Of a stretch of 64,000 nt of DNA, positions 37,166 to 45,756 are shown piece by piece. Every line of letters begins with the position of its first letter. The stretch's first letter is position 1. The notes beneath the pieces were generated by a model that was given only the letters and a program-made list of their open reading frames with translations, was not told the DNA's origin and did not search any database. Both the position numbers and the translations under genes were made by a program. The stretch comes from Salinicola salarius (GTDB lineage Bacteria > Pseudomonadota > Gammaproteobacteria > Pseudomonadales > Halomonadaceae): NCBI RefSeq assembly GCF_002179555.1, contig NZ_NHOU01000005.1, positions 1 through 64,000 on the forward strand, in the 5' to 3' direction.

Positions 37166-37735
37166 TCAGGCCGGGGTGGAGTCGACAGGAATCGTGCCGC
37201 TGGCCGCGATGGGCGGTTCCGGCAACCAGGTAATATCGCTGAAGCCGCGATGCAGATAGCCCGAGTCGTCCACGCCGCCGCCATAGCCGAAGTGGGCGAA
37301 CGCCAGCGGATTGTTGTAGAGCGCTACAATGGCGCTGCCGTGTACGGTCTTGAAGAACGGAGAGCCGGAAATCGCTTCGACCTGCGCCTGACGGTCGTCC
37401 TCGTTCAACGCCAGCCACTCGCCACCGGCCTGGCGATCCAGCGTGGCGATGCCGTTGGTTAACTGCTGGCGCACCTGCGGATCGGCGGCCTGGCGGTCGA
37501 GATCTTTGACTACCAGAGCGTAGACAGCGTCCTCGAGGGTGTCGTGAGGTAGCAGATGCCGGGTGAATATGAGCAGCGTTCGCGCCTGATGATCGTCGAA
37601 CTGCTCCGTGGTCACGGCCCAGCTCGTACTCGGCGCCAGCATGGCGATGGCGCCGTTGGCGAACGCCAGCGTTCCGACCAGCGTGCCGCCGCTGGCCTTC
37701 AGAAAAACGCGACGCGAAAGGGATGGATGAGTCAT
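37166..37735 (-). CDS. Gluconate 2-dehydrogenase subunit 3 family protein
   Basis: The 189-residue protein carries a Tat signal (SRRVFLKASGGTLVGTLAFA) and the subunit 3 fold characteristic of membrane-bound GMC dehydrogenases, for example ARTLLIFTRHLLPHD and VALYNNP...HFGYGGG. It chaperones the large subunit through Tat export. It precedes the GMC gene in the same operon. Its C-terminal part mentions a conserved GYLHRGFSDITWLPEP stretch. Confidence 0.88.
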   Translation of the reverse strand: MTHPSLSRRVFLKASGGTLVGTLAFANGAIAMLAPSTSWAVTTEQFDDHQARTLLIFTRHLLPHDTLEDAVYALVVKDLDRQAADPQVRQQLTNGIATLDRQAGGEWLALNEDDRQAQVEAISGSPFFKTVHGSAIVALYNNPLAFAHFGYGGGVDDSGYLHRGFSDITWLPEPPIAASGTIPVDSTPA

Positions 37736-37996
37736 GGTGATCTCCTCGTCTGACGTCGGGCGCTTCGCTCTCGACGGTCTGCACTCAGACTAGGAGGCAT
37801 GAACCGGCAGCGGGTATTAGTGGACTACTACTGCGGCCAAGGTATTAGAAGAGACTGCGACGCAAAGCCGAAAGGCCGCAAAACCGGCAGGCAAGAAAAC
37901 GCGACTCAAGTCGAATGGTCAGCAGAGTGCTTAGAGCGCTAAGTTCAATGAATCGCGTGCCCCGCTTCGTGCCATGCCCATCGACAGGAGACTGCC

Positions 37997-38305
37997 ATGT
38001 GCCATCTCTACGCCAGCACCGCCCCGGCTCGCTACGAGAACACCACCCGCTCGGTGCGCCTGCAGGGTTGCGTGACGAGCGTCAGGCTGGAGAACGAATT
38101 CTGGGAGATTCTGGATGCGCTGGCCGCGAGTCAGAACCTCTCGACCGCGCGTTTCATCAGCCAGCTTTACAGCGAGGTGGTAGAGGAGAAAGGCGAAGTC
38201 AGCAATCTCGCCTCGCTGTTGCGCGTGGCCTGCGCCGTCCATCTGCAACAGACCGCCGACCTCGTGCCAGATCTGGTGGCGATGCCCCGCTCGGCCTGCC
38301 TCTGA
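37997..38305 (+). CDS. Ribbon-helix-helix domain protein
   Basis: The 102-residue protein contains a segment typical of the RHH_4 family (RSVRLQGCVTSVRLENEFWEILDALAASQNLS), in which a beta strand pairs in a dimer to bind DNA. A moderate GACAGGAG ribosome site precedes the ATG. It is divergent from the GMC operon (about 260 bp), so it may regulate it or itself; this is inference from position only. Confidence 0.75.
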   Translation: MCHLYASTAPARYENTTRSVRLQGCVTSVRLENEFWEILDALAASQNLSTARFISQLYSEVVEEKGEVSNLASLLRVACAVHLQQTADLVPDLVAMPRSACL

Positions 38306-38394
38306 TCCTGCGCTGCTGAGACGTGGTGACGGGCTTTGCAGGCTTACGGTGCTGCTCTACACTCGGTTGAAACCGGCAGACAGGGCCCGCGGGC

Positions 38395-38964
38395 ATGGCG
38401 ACAGGCACCACCACCCACCATTTCTCTCGATTCACCGCGGCGCGGCAGACTCCCTCGACCCGATCAAATCGCCAGGCAACGCTCCCCCATCCGCGCCTGC
38501 TGTTCATCGGCCTGTTCCTGCTGCTGCTCGCCGGTTGCAGTACCCAGAAGACCATCGCCACCCGCGACGACGGGCCTGCCATCGATGGCAACAACCTCTC
38601 CATCGATCGCATTCTGGTGATGTCGGCGGCCAAGGAGGCGCTCGGCACGCCTTATCGCTGGGGCGGCACCACGCCCAGCGGCTACGACTGCTCGGGCCTG
38701 GTCCAGATGGCCTACGGCAAGATCGGCATTTCGCTGCCACGCACCTCCAACGAGCAGTTCCACGCCCTCGACGAGATCGATGTCGCCCGGCCCGGCGACC
38801 TGCTGTTCTTCGGCTCCGGCAATCGCGCGACCCATGTCGGCATCTACATGGGCGATCGCCAGATGATCCATGCTCCCGGTAGCGGCCGCACGGTCAGCGT
38901 TTCGTCGCTGGATATTCGCTACTGGCGCCAGCACTACCTGGGGGCGGCCGCGCCAGCGAATTGA
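38395..38964 (+). CDS. NlpC/P60 family lipoprotein endopeptidase
   Basis: The 189-residue product has a hydrophobic stretch with lipobox (FLLLLAGCSTQ), giving a mature lipoprotein of about 138 residues with a C40 peptidase domain. The catalytic Cys is in SGYDCSGLVQMAYG, the His in ATHVGIYMG and the third polar residue in MIHAPG. Such enzymes cut stem peptides of peptidoglycan (Spr/MepS type). The N-terminal extension before the signal is unusually long (about 35 residues), so the start is uncertain. Confidence 0.9.
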   Translation: MATGTTTHHFSRFTAARQTPSTRSNRQATLPHPRLLFIGLFLLLLAGCSTQKTIATRDDGPAIDGNNLSIDRILVMSAAKEALGTPYRWGGTTPSGYDCSGLVQMAYGKIGISLPRTSNEQFHALDEIDVARPGDLLFFGSGNRATHVGIYMGDRQMIHAPGSGRTVSVSSLDIRYWRQHYLGAAAPAN

Positions 38965-39171
38965 CCCGAACGCGACGGCGAAGGGAAAAACGGCCTCGCC
39001 CTTGAGATATCGGGCCTTGGCTACCACGTTATAGGTAGGTCATTCACACATCACGAGCGTTGGCATGTCGTTAGTGCTATCGATTGTTTCACGACACTGC
39101 TCTCGCCCGTCATGATAAGCACTCGACTCGAGGCTTCGCACAGAAGCCGTCAACGGCAACAGGAGAAAGTC

Positions 39172-39807
39172 ATGGCTTTGCAACTTGGCGATACCGCTCC
39201 CGATTTTACTCAGGAAAGTACCGACGGCCCGATCAATTTCCACGAGTGGGCCGGCGACAGCTGGGTCATTCTGTTCTCCCACCCGGCCGACTTCACGCCG
39301 GTCTGCACCACCGAGCTGGGGGAAGTTTCGCGCCTCAAGCCGGAATTCGAGCGTCGCAACACGAAGGCGATCGGCCTTTCCGTAGACCCGCTGGATGACC
39401 ACACTCGCTGGGTCGGCGACATCGAAGAGACCCAGGGCTGTGGGCTCAACTTCCCGCTGCTGGCCGATGCCGACCGCTCGGTGAGCGAGGCCTACGGCAT
39501 GATCCATCCCAATGCCAGCGGCACGAACACCGTGCGTTCGGTGTTCATCATCGATCCGGCGAAGAAGGTGCGTTTGACGATCACCTATCCGCCCAGCACC
39601 GGCCGCAACTTCGCCGAGATCCTGCGCGTGCTGGACAGCCTGCAACTGACCGACAGCCACAAGGTCGCCACGCCGGTCAACTGGCAGGACGGTGACGATG
39701 TGATCATCGTGCCTTCGATCGACAACGAGAAGGCCAAGGAACTCTTCCCCAACGGCTGGGACGAGAAGAAGCCTTACCTGCGCGTCACCAAGCAGCCGAA
39801 CAAGTGA
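39172..39807 (+). CDS. 1-Cys peroxiredoxin (Prx6 type)
   Basis: The 211-residue enzyme reduces hydrogen peroxide and organic peroxides. The peroxidatic Cys is in HPADFTPVCTTELGE, with the Prx6-type C-terminal extension (DDVIIVPSIDNEKAKELFPNGW). No resolving Cys is found in the usual 2-Cys place. The ATG has an AGGAG site 8 bp upstream. It is monocistronic, with a strong terminator behind it. Confidence 0.94.
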   Translation: MALQLGDTAPDFTQESTDGPINFHEWAGDSWVILFSHPADFTPVCTTELGEVSRLKPEFERRNTKAIGLSVDPLDDHTRWVGDIEETQGCGLNFPLLADADRSVSEAYGMIHPNASGTNTVRSVFIIDPAKKVRLTITYPPSTGRNFAEILRVLDSLQLTDSHKVATPVNWQDGDDVIIVPSIDNEKAKELFPNGWDEKKPYLRVTKQPNK

Positions 39808-39857
39808 CCGCGCCGGCATCGCGTCAGTGACGCAGTCGATGCCGTGCAGAAACGACG

Positions 39858-39893
39858 ACGCCCGCATTCCTTACGAGGAATGCGGGCGTTTTT
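39858..39893. terminator. Bidirectional intrinsic terminator
   Basis: A perfect 13-bp stem, ACGCCCGCATTCC (39858-39870) with GGAATGCGGGCGT (39877-39889), and a 6-base loop is followed by TTTTT on the plus strand. It lies between the convergent peroxiredoxin and betaine-binding protein genes. Confidence 0.92.
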
Positions 39894-39931
39894 GATGATC
39901 GGTGTTTGGTGGCACGAAGCCGAGCCAGCGC

Positions 39932-40792
39932 TCAACCGTCGTCGTCCGCCGCCAGCCAGCCGTCGACCAGCTCCCGATTGTCGTCGATCCACTGCGCAGC
40001 GCCTTCGTCGGCGTCGCCGGTGTTTTCGATCTCCAGCATCAGGGTGGAGAGCTGTTCCGGCGTCATGTGCCAGGCATCCAGCATCTTCGCGACCTGCGGC
40101 TCGTCGTCGGCGAAACCGCTGCGCGAGACCCATTTGATCTGCTGGTTGGATGCAAAGATCCCGGCCGGATCATCGAGGATCTTCAAGTCCCACTCGGCGA
40201 AAGCCCAGTGCGGTTGCCATAGCGTAACGGCGATCGGCGCCTGCTCATCGATTGCCGAGCGCAGTTGCGTCAGCATTGCCGACTCGCTGCTGCCGAGCTG
40301 ACGATAGCTTGGCATGTAGTGCTCGATCGCTGCATCGGTTTCATCCGAGATGGTCGCGCCGGGGCCGATGCCAAAGATGGTCGGCTGGCCCTGGTAGGTG
40401 AAATCCTCCTCGCGCTCGGCCAGATCGGCGACGCTTTCGATTCCCTCGACGTAGCTCGGCACGACAAGCGTATCGCGCGCATTGTCGTACCAAGTTTCGT
40501 GGAGCTCGACGTCTTGCGAGTAGCGATCGACATAGGTCTGATCGCTGGGAATCCATACCTCAAGGAACAGATCGATATCCCCACTGGCCAGACCGCCGAA
40601 GAGAAGCGGCTTGGAGATTTCGCTGAGCTCGACGTCGATGTTTTTCTCTGCCAGCAATTGCTGCCACATGTTGGACACGGCCACATTCTCGGCCCAGTTG
40701 TTGGTACCGATGGTGACGCTATCCGCCGCAGCGACCTGGGCGGCCGCACTACAGAAGACAGCGCCGATCAGGGCGATTTTGATGGGTTGCAT
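39932..40792 (-). CDS. Glycine betaine/choline-type ABC substrate-binding protein
   Basis: The 286-residue periplasmic protein has a signal peptide (cleavage near QVAA-ADSV) and the OpuAC fold. Motifs include VTIGTNNWAENVAVSNMW, the DIDLFLEVWIPSD ligand region and the late ITLWQPHWAF-like VTLWQPHWAFAEWDL with aromatic residues for the quaternary amine. It stands alone with no ATPase or permease next to it, so it serves a transporter elsewhere or supplies an extra specificity. Compatible-solute uptake fits a halophile. Confidence 0.88.
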   Translation of the reverse strand: MQPIKIALIGAVFCSAAAQVAAADSVTIGTNNWAENVAVSNMWQQLLAEKNIDVELSEISKPLLFGGLASGDIDLFLEVWIPSDQTYVDRYSQDVELHETWYDNARDTLVVPSYVEGIESVADLAEREEDFTYQGQPTIFGIGPGATISDETDAAIEHYMPSYRQLGSSESAMLTQLRSAIDEQAPIAVTLWQPHWAFAEWDLKILDDPAGIFASNQQIKWVSRSGFADDEPQVAKMLDAWHMTPEQLSTLMLEIENTGDADEGAAQWIDDNRELVDGWLAADDDG

Positions 40793-40930
40793 GGAAATCC
40801 TGTCATTGGCGTCGGGGGCGTCGTCACCGTAGGCAGAACGCGATTGCCACGGCTGCTTTCATAATAGCCGACGTGGGTGGTCGCGCGATGTCGAACCTCA
40901 TCACTAACGGCATAAAAACAACAACGACAT

Positions 40931-40963
40931 AAAAAACGAACCCGGCCTGAGCGGCCGGGTTCG
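40931..40963 (-). terminator. Intrinsic terminator of the small 68-residue gene
   Basis: CGAACCCGGCC (40937-40947) and GGCCGGGTTCG (40953-40963) form an 11-bp stem with a 5-base loop. On the minus strand it is followed by six T (plus-strand A run 40931-40936). It lies 30 bp after the stop of the small leftward gene at 40993. Confidence 0.88.
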
Positions 40964-40992
40964 TGGATATCGATGTGTCGAGATCGCGTGCG

Positions 40993-41199
40993 TCAGCAGC
41001 GCGTGCACTGCTTCAGCGTTTTGGCATCATCGCACTCGCGGTGTGGCGTTTGTCGCGACACTCTCGGCGAGGGACGCAAAGGGTGAAGCAACGCATTCGA
41101 GCGGATCAGCGTCATCAGCATGGCGCGCACCACGTGCGCGAGCACGTAGACAACCACTGCCATAACGATCAACGCCTTGATGCGCCCTGAAATCTTCAC
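40993..41199 (-). CDS. Small membrane protein, unknown function
   Basis: A 68-residue ORF starts at GTG with a very good AAGGAGAAG site 6 bp upstream and ends 30 bp before an intrinsic terminator, so it is a well-bounded gene. One hydrophobic segment (ALIVMAVVVYVLAHVV) follows a basic N-terminus (MKISGRIK). The C-terminal tail is basic with Cys in REC and the last residues (QCTRC). No family is recognised. Confidence 0.65.
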   Translation of the reverse strand: MKISGRIKALIVMAVVVYVLAHVVRAMLMTLIRSNALLHPLRPSPRVSRQTPHRECDDAKTLKQCTRC

Positions 41200-41410
41200 G
41201 CTGCTTCTCCTTGAGTCGGGTGTGCCTGTCGTCCGGGGGGATGGCAGCTAGGATAGAACCACACAACTGTGACGAAAAATTGAAGGCGTCGATAACCGGT
41301 ATACGAGCCATCGATGCCAGTAGTCTCAGATGTCAGTAATCACAGATGCCAGTGATCATCGATGCCGTGATCTATGCTGGAATCATCGTATCGGCAGAAG
41401 GGCACCACTC

Positions 41411-41965
41411 TTGAGACCAAACAGGACCGATTTTCCGCTGGATCAATGCCGCTGCCATCTGGAGACCGGCCCGATCGTGCTGGTCGGCTCCCACTGGCGT
41501 GGCGAACGCAACCTGATGGTGATGGGCTGGCACATGATGCTCGGCTTCTCGCCGGCCCACTTCGGTTGTCTGATCACCGCGGGAAACTACAGCCACCGCC
41601 TGGTGCGGGAAAGCCGCGAATGCACCATCAACGTGCCGACGCTGGAGCTCGCCGATGCCGTGGTAGGCGTGGGCAACAGCGATGGCGATGAACTCGACAA
41701 GTTCGACGCCTTCGGGCTGACGCCGGCTTCAGGCGAGATCGTCTCCGCACCGCTGGTCGACGAGTGCTACGCCAGCTTCGAGTGCCGGCTGGTCGACGAC
41801 AGCCAGATCGACCGTCACGAGCTGTTCATCTGGGAGATCGTCAAGGCACACGTCGACACCTCGATCGAGCTGCCCCGGACGCTTCACTACCGTGGCCACG
41901 GCCGCTTCATGGTCGCCGGCGACGAGATCGACCGATCACGGGATTTCCGGATTCAGAATTTATGA
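41411..41965 (+). CDS. Flavin reductase family protein
   Basis: The 184-residue protein resembles flavin-reductase-like FMN-binding proteins: RTDFPLDQCRCHLETGPIVLVGS at the start, MVMGWHMMLGFSPAHFGCLI, and RECTINVPTLELADAVVGVGNSDGDELDKFDAFGL. The start is taken as TTG at 41411, which gives the usual family N-terminus; an ATG at 41330 adds 27 unrelated residues rich in repeats. It overlaps the next gene by 4 bp. Its substrate is unknown. Confidence 0.8.
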   Translation: MRPNRTDFPLDQCRCHLETGPIVLVGSHWRGERNLMVMGWHMMLGFSPAHFGCLITAGNYSHRLVRESRECTINVPTLELADAVVGVGNSDGDELDKFDAFGLTPASGEIVSAPLVDECYASFECRLVDDSQIDRHELFIWEIVKAHVDTSIELPRTLHYRGHGRFMVAGDEIDRSRDFRIQNL

Positions 41966-42504
41966 CTGCCTACTCAAATCAGGAACATTTTGTTGCAGAA
42001 ACCTCAAGACTTCGACTTCGCGAGCTTCAACCTAGTGATCAAGCCGCGTTGGCAGAGATTCTGTCCGATAAAGAGGTCATGCGTTTTTCGATTGGAGGCT
42101 CCTACACCACCGAGCAGACGCAGGCATTTATCGAAGCCAATCGCTCCCTGTATCGGGAGTGCGGCTTCGGAATGTGGGCCATGGAAACAATCGCTGACGG
42201 GGCACTTATCGGCTTCTGTGGACTGAGTCCAACCAAGCTCTCAGGTCGAGAGGAAATCGAGCTCGGTTACCGTCTGACGCCCTCTGCTTGGGGGCGGGGC
42301 CTCGCCACAGAAGCAGCCGATGCGGCTCTGACCTGTGGTTTCGAGCAGTGCCGGCTCGACTCAATCATCGCGATCGTCGCCATTGATCATTCCGCTTCGG
42401 CCAGCGTTGCTCTTAAGACCGGGATGGAACGTAAGAAAAGATCCCAATTGCATGGCTGGGAAGTCGATATTTATCGAAAATATCGGCGCCCTCCCATGTC
42501 GTAG
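41962..42504 (+). CDS. GNAT family acetyltransferase (RimJ/RimL-like)
   Basis: The 180-residue protein has GNAT motifs: ETSRLRLRELQPSDQAALAEI at the start, ADGALIGFCGLSP, ELGYRLTPSAWGRGLATEA (acetyl-CoA loop) and NDH-type VAIDHSASASVALKTGM. It probably acetylates a small molecule or protein N-terminus. It is coupled to the flavin reductase by an ATGA overlap, yet its codon and base use are more AT-rich than its neighbour, suggesting recent acquisition. Confidence 0.85.
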   Translation: MTAYSNQEHFVAETSRLRLRELQPSDQAALAEILSDKEVMRFSIGGSYTTEQTQAFIEANRSLYRECGFGMWAMETIADGALIGFCGLSPTKLSGREEIELGYRLTPSAWGRGLATEAADAALTCGFEQCRLDSIIAIVAIDHSASASVALKTGMERKKRSQLHGWEVDIYRKYRRPPMS

Positions 42505-42568
42505 CGGAGTCTAGGTGTAAGAGGGCCGGCAAACTGGCGGAGGTTTCAGTCAGAAGAAAGCTATGACT

Positions 42569-42631
42569 TCCAACTGGCATATCATCGTAGATCGTAAACA
42601 TGCGGACATCCTCACAGCCCGGAGGAGTTCG
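42569..42631 (-). pseudogene. Remnant of an M20 peptidase C-terminus
   Basis: The minus strand encodes PPGCEDVRMFTIYDDMP, which mirrors TPGYLDARVFTIYGDMP in the intact M20 deacylase at 43325-44620. By hand alignment about 38 of 47 nucleotides match in the core. No start, no catalytic residues and no extended ORF remain. It is best read as a decayed partial duplication near a toxin-antitoxin pair. Confidence 0.65.
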
Positions 42632-42768
42632 GATGCAGAAGCTATGAAGCGACGAGCTACGACAACGAGCCGTTGACACGTGCAGCTCACTCTCGGTTTG
42701 AACACCTGACGAAGAGCCTCTGAAGGCTTAGACTATAAAAAGAGACAAGAAGCATAGGAGAGGCCACG

Positions 42769-42960
42769 ATGAGTACCCCACTGGATCCTCGTATCAGCGA
42801 ATTTGAGACCCAAGAGCAAGCGGACAGCTATGACCGCTGGTTTCGTGATCGCGTTCAGCGCAGCCTGGACGATTCTCGTTCGTCGATTCCGCATGATGAT
42901 GTGATCGCAGAGATGCGTGCCCTACTGGAATCCAAGAAGCGCCGTCATGCTGCTGGTTGA
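42769..42960 (+). CDS. RelB/StbD-type antitoxin
   Basis: The 63-residue acidic protein (FETQEQADSYDRWFRDRVQRSLDDSRSSIPHDDVIAEM) resembles stability-protein antitoxins whose C-terminus wraps the partner toxin. The toxin ORF starts 14 bp before its stop, the usual arrangement. A TATAAA -10-like element lies at 42734-42739 and a AGGAG ribosome site precedes the ATG. The pair sits in a lower-GC patch. Confidence 0.85.
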   Translation: MSTPLDPRISEFETQEQADSYDRWFRDRVQRSLDDSRSSIPHDDVIAEMRALLESKKRRHAAG

Positions 42961-43222
42961 GTGGCAACCTCAAGCGCGCGAATCGCTTCTAGAAATTCTT
43001 GACTACCTTGGCGACCACAACTTCTACGCTGCCGAGTGGCTACAGAGAGCCATCGAAGACACCGTGGAAGCCCTGCCTCAGCATCCCTATCTTTTTCGAC
43101 CCGGGCGCGTGCCAGGAACGCGTGAAGCTGTTATCCATCCTAACTACCTGGTGGTCTATCGCGTTGCATTCGACCACATCGCTATCGTGGAGATTCTCCA
43201 CGCGCGCCAAGAATACCCCTGA
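42947..43222 (+). CDS. RelE/ParE family toxin
   Basis: The 91-residue protein has the ParE/RelE fold signature: VEWQPQARESLLEILDYLGDHNFYAA, HPYLFRPGRVPGTREAVIHPNYLVVYRV and the terminal IVEILHARQEYP. The family includes gyrase poisons (ParE) and mRNA interferases (RelE); the sequence alone, close to StbE-like proteins, does not decide. It overlaps its antitoxin gene by 14 bp. Confidence 0.88.
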   Translation: MLLVEWQPQARESLLEILDYLGDHNFYAAEWLQRAIEDTVEALPQHPYLFRPGRVPGTREAVIHPNYLVVYRVAFDHIAIVEILHARQEYP

Positions 43223-43324
43223 CGTCGCCCTGTCCGCGGGATGTATTGGCTAGCGCTCGCAGGCCGGACAGCATCGGCCAGCGTGTCGATTGCGGGGCAT
43301 TCGCTCGTGGGCGGGCTTTTGCGC

Positions 43325-44620
43325 TTAGGTCTCACCCTCGGCGGTCTCCTCGATCCCGCACCAGTCGGCCACGAACAGCGCAATGGTCTTGGTCACCAGC
43401 CGCAGCGATTCGATGTGCACGCACTCGTCGAAACCGTGAATATCCCGGGATTTCGGGCCATACACCAGCGTCGGCATGTCACCGTAGATGGTGAACACGC
43501 GGGCATCCAGATAGCCCGGCGTGGTGAACGTTTTCAGCTCCTCGCGGAACGCGATCTCGTGACAGGCGCGTAGCGTCTGCTCGGCATCGGAGCCCTCTTC
43601 CAGCACGTAGCCTTCGGCGTAGAAACCAGTGTAGGTGACCTTGGGGGCCTCGCCGCCCAGACGTGCGTCGTTGCGAGCCGCGCGTTCCAGCGTCTCCTCG
43701 ACCGCGCGCCGGGCTTCGTCCGCGCTGGTGCCGGGATAGATGGCGATACGCATGTCGAACTCGCACCACGGCGGCACCGTGGAGGGCCAGTCGCCGCCCT
43801 GGATCTGGCCGACGTTGAAGTTGATGGGGTGCTCGAGATCCTCGAAATGCGGATGTTCGGCCTTCTCCGCGTTCCACTGCGCTTCCAGCGTTCGCAACGC
43901 TTCGATCGCGGCGTAGGCGGCGTCGATGGCGTTGAAACCACTGGTCATTTCCCGCGTATGGGAGGGCCGCCCGGCGACTCTCACCTTGAACCAGAGCACG
44001 CCCACATTGGCGCGCACCAGCATGTTCTCCTCGGGCTCGGGAATGATCACCGCATCCGCCCGATAGCCGCGCAGCAGTGCCGCCAGCGCGCCGTTGCCGG
44101 TGCACTCCTCTTCCACGACGGACTGGAAGTAGATCGGCGCCTGGGGCGTAAATCCCGCCGCACGCACGGCGTCGAAGGCAAACAGATTGGCGACCAGCCC
44201 GGCTTTCATGTCGGCCGAGCCGCGCCCGTACATCCAGCCATCGACGATCGCCGGCTCCCAGGGCGAACGGCTCCACATCTCGCCTGCGCCGGTCGGAACC
44301 ACGTCGATATGGCCGTTGAGAATCAGGGAGCGCCCCGTCTGGCGTTCGGGGCGATAGGTGCCCACCACGTTGAAGGCGTTCTCGTAGGAGATCGTGACCG
44401 GACCGAACCCTTCGTGGTGGTGGATGTCCTCGACATCGATCTTCCAGCGATCCATGGCGAAATCACGCTCGGCCATGGCGTCGTGGAGAAAGTCCTGCGC
44501 GGTATGCTCCTGCCCGCGCAATGACGGAAATTCGACCAGCCGTTGGGTGAACTGCAACTGCGCGTCGAACAGGGCATCCACCGAATCGACGATGCGGCTT
44601 ACCTGACTTTCGCTCAACAT
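43325..44620 (-). CDS. M20 family deacylase (ArgE/DapE-like)
   Basis: The 431-residue metallohydrolase has M20 ligands in LILNGHIDVVPTG (His), GRGSADMKAGL (Asp), VVEEECTGNGA (Glu-Glu) and a late SRDIHGFDECVHI (His). The dimerisation domain contains GRPSHTREM. These enzymes remove acyl groups from N-acylated amino acids or cut dipeptides. It is the downstream end of the leftward cluster, 82 bp after the HDAC-like gene, and a decayed copy of its C-terminus lies further left. Confidence 0.9.
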   Translation of the reverse strand: MLSESQVSRIVDSVDALFDAQLQFTQRLVEFPSLRGQEHTAQDFLHDAMAERDFAMDRWKIDVEDIHHHEGFGPVTISYENAFNVVGTYRPERQTGRSLILNGHIDVVPTGAGEMWSRSPWEPAIVDGWMYGRGSADMKAGLVANLFAFDAVRAAGFTPQAPIYFQSVVEEECTGNGALAALLRGYRADAVIIPEPEENMLVRANVGVLWFKVRVAGRPSHTREMTSGFNAIDAAYAAIEALRTLEAQWNAEKAEHPHFEDLEHPINFNVGQIQGGDWPSTVPPWCEFDMRIAIYPGTSADEARRAVEETLERAARNDARLGGEAPKVTYTGFYAEGYVLEEGSDAEQTLRACHEIAFREELKTFTTPGYLDARVFTIYGDMPTLVYGPKSRDIHGFDECVHIESLRLVTKTIALFVADWCGIEETAEGET

Positions 44621-44702
44621 GGATTGGCTCTCTCGAATGGTGGGAGACGGCGATCGAACCTGTCGCGCCGTCAGCCGGATCGCTGGAAAATGTCGCCAAG
44701 CT

Positions 44703-45722
44703 TCAGCGACCCGATAGCCCCTCGAAGAAGCTCACCGCATTGGCTTCGAGCCCTTCCAGGTAGTAACCGCCCTCCTGCACGATCAGCGTCGGCAGGTCGA
44801 GACCGGCGATGGCGCGACCGAGCTTGCCGAAGCCCGGCGTGGTAACGGCCACCTTGGCCTGCGGGTCCTTCTCGTGGATATCGAAGCCCAGCGCCAGCAC
44901 CAGCGCATCCGGCTCGAACAGGCGGATGACCTGACAGGCCTCTTCCAGACGCTCGAAGAACACCGACTCCGGCGAACCGTGCGGCATCGGCAGGTTGAGG
45001 TTGTAGCCGAGCCCGGCGCCACGCCCGCGCTCGTCCTCGAAGCCGGTGACCGCCGGGTAGAAGTTGGTAGTATCGCCATGAATCGAGATGTACATCACGT
45101 CATCGCGCTCGTAGAAGATCTCCTGCACGCCCTGGCCGTGGTGCATGTCGGTGTCGAGCACAACGACGCGCGGATAGCGTGACGTGAGATGCTGCGCCGC
45201 GATGGCGGCATTGTTGAGAAAGCAGAAGCCGCCGGCGGAGTCGATGCCCGAGTGATGACCCGGCGGGCGCGACAGCGTGTAGGCGAAGCGCTCGCCCGCC
45301 AGCAGCGTTTCGGCGCCGGCCACCGCGCTCTGCGCCGCCCAGTAGGCGGCCTGCCAGGTGTGCTTGCCCACCGGCGCGCTGCCATCCGCCAGATAGCGCG
45401 CGGCCTCGGCGAGAATCCCGCGTAGCGCATTGGGCGAGCGCACGAAGATGTTGGAGATCACCTCCTCGCCCCAGTCTTCGTCCAGCGCATGCCAGCGCCG
45501 ATAGGCGCTCTCGAGAAAGCGCAGATAGAGCAGCGAATGCACCGCCCGCAGCGGCGCGACCCCGTGGTCCGCCGGCGCCTGGATCTCGAAGCCGAGCCGC
45601 CTGGCCGCCGCCAGCAGATGTTCGGCCCGGTCGGGGACTTCCTGAGGCTTGCGCATCTTGCCGCGCGAGAAATAGGTCTGCGGCTGATGACGCAGCTGAT
45701 CGTCGTGAAAGAATGTCTTCAT
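44703..45722 (-). CDS. Histone-deacetylase family amidohydrolase (acetylpolyamine type)
   Basis: The 339-residue zinc hydrolase has the arginase-deacetylase signatures LSRPPGHHSG, VVLDTDMHHGQGVQEIFY, LALGFDIHEKDP and IVQEGGYYLEG. The opening MKTFFHDDQLRHQP and the loop lengths match bacterial acetylpolyamine amidohydrolases, which remove acetyl groups from acetylputrescine or acetylcadaverine. With the M20 deacylase next door it suggests deacylation of an imported N-acyl compound. A MITE-like repeat separates it from the dehydrogenase upstream. Confidence 0.9.
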   Translation of the reverse strand: MKTFFHDDQLRHQPQTYFSRGKMRKPQEVPDRAEHLLAAARRLGFEIQAPADHGVAPLRAVHSLLYLRFLESAYRRWHALDEDWGEEVISNIFVRSPNALRGILAEAARYLADGSAPVGKHTWQAAYWAAQSAVAGAETLLAGERFAYTLSRPPGHHSGIDSAGGFCFLNNAAIAAQHLTSRYPRVVVLDTDMHHGQGVQEIFYERDDVMYISIHGDTTNFYPAVTGFEDERGRGAGLGYNLNLPMPHGSPESVFFERLEEACQVIRLFEPDALVLALGFDIHEKDPQAKVAVTTPGFGKLGRAIAGLDLPTLIVQEGGYYLEGLEANAVSFFEGLSGR

Positions 45723-45756
45723 CGATGTTGTCCTTGTTTTTCCGCCATCCGTTTCC

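Noticed and set aside
37128-37784. N-terminal extension of the GMC dehydrogenase to a 745-residue protein
   Set aside because: The extension overlaps the subunit 3 gene in another frame. A GTG with an AGGAG site at 37127 gives the normal GMC N-terminus.
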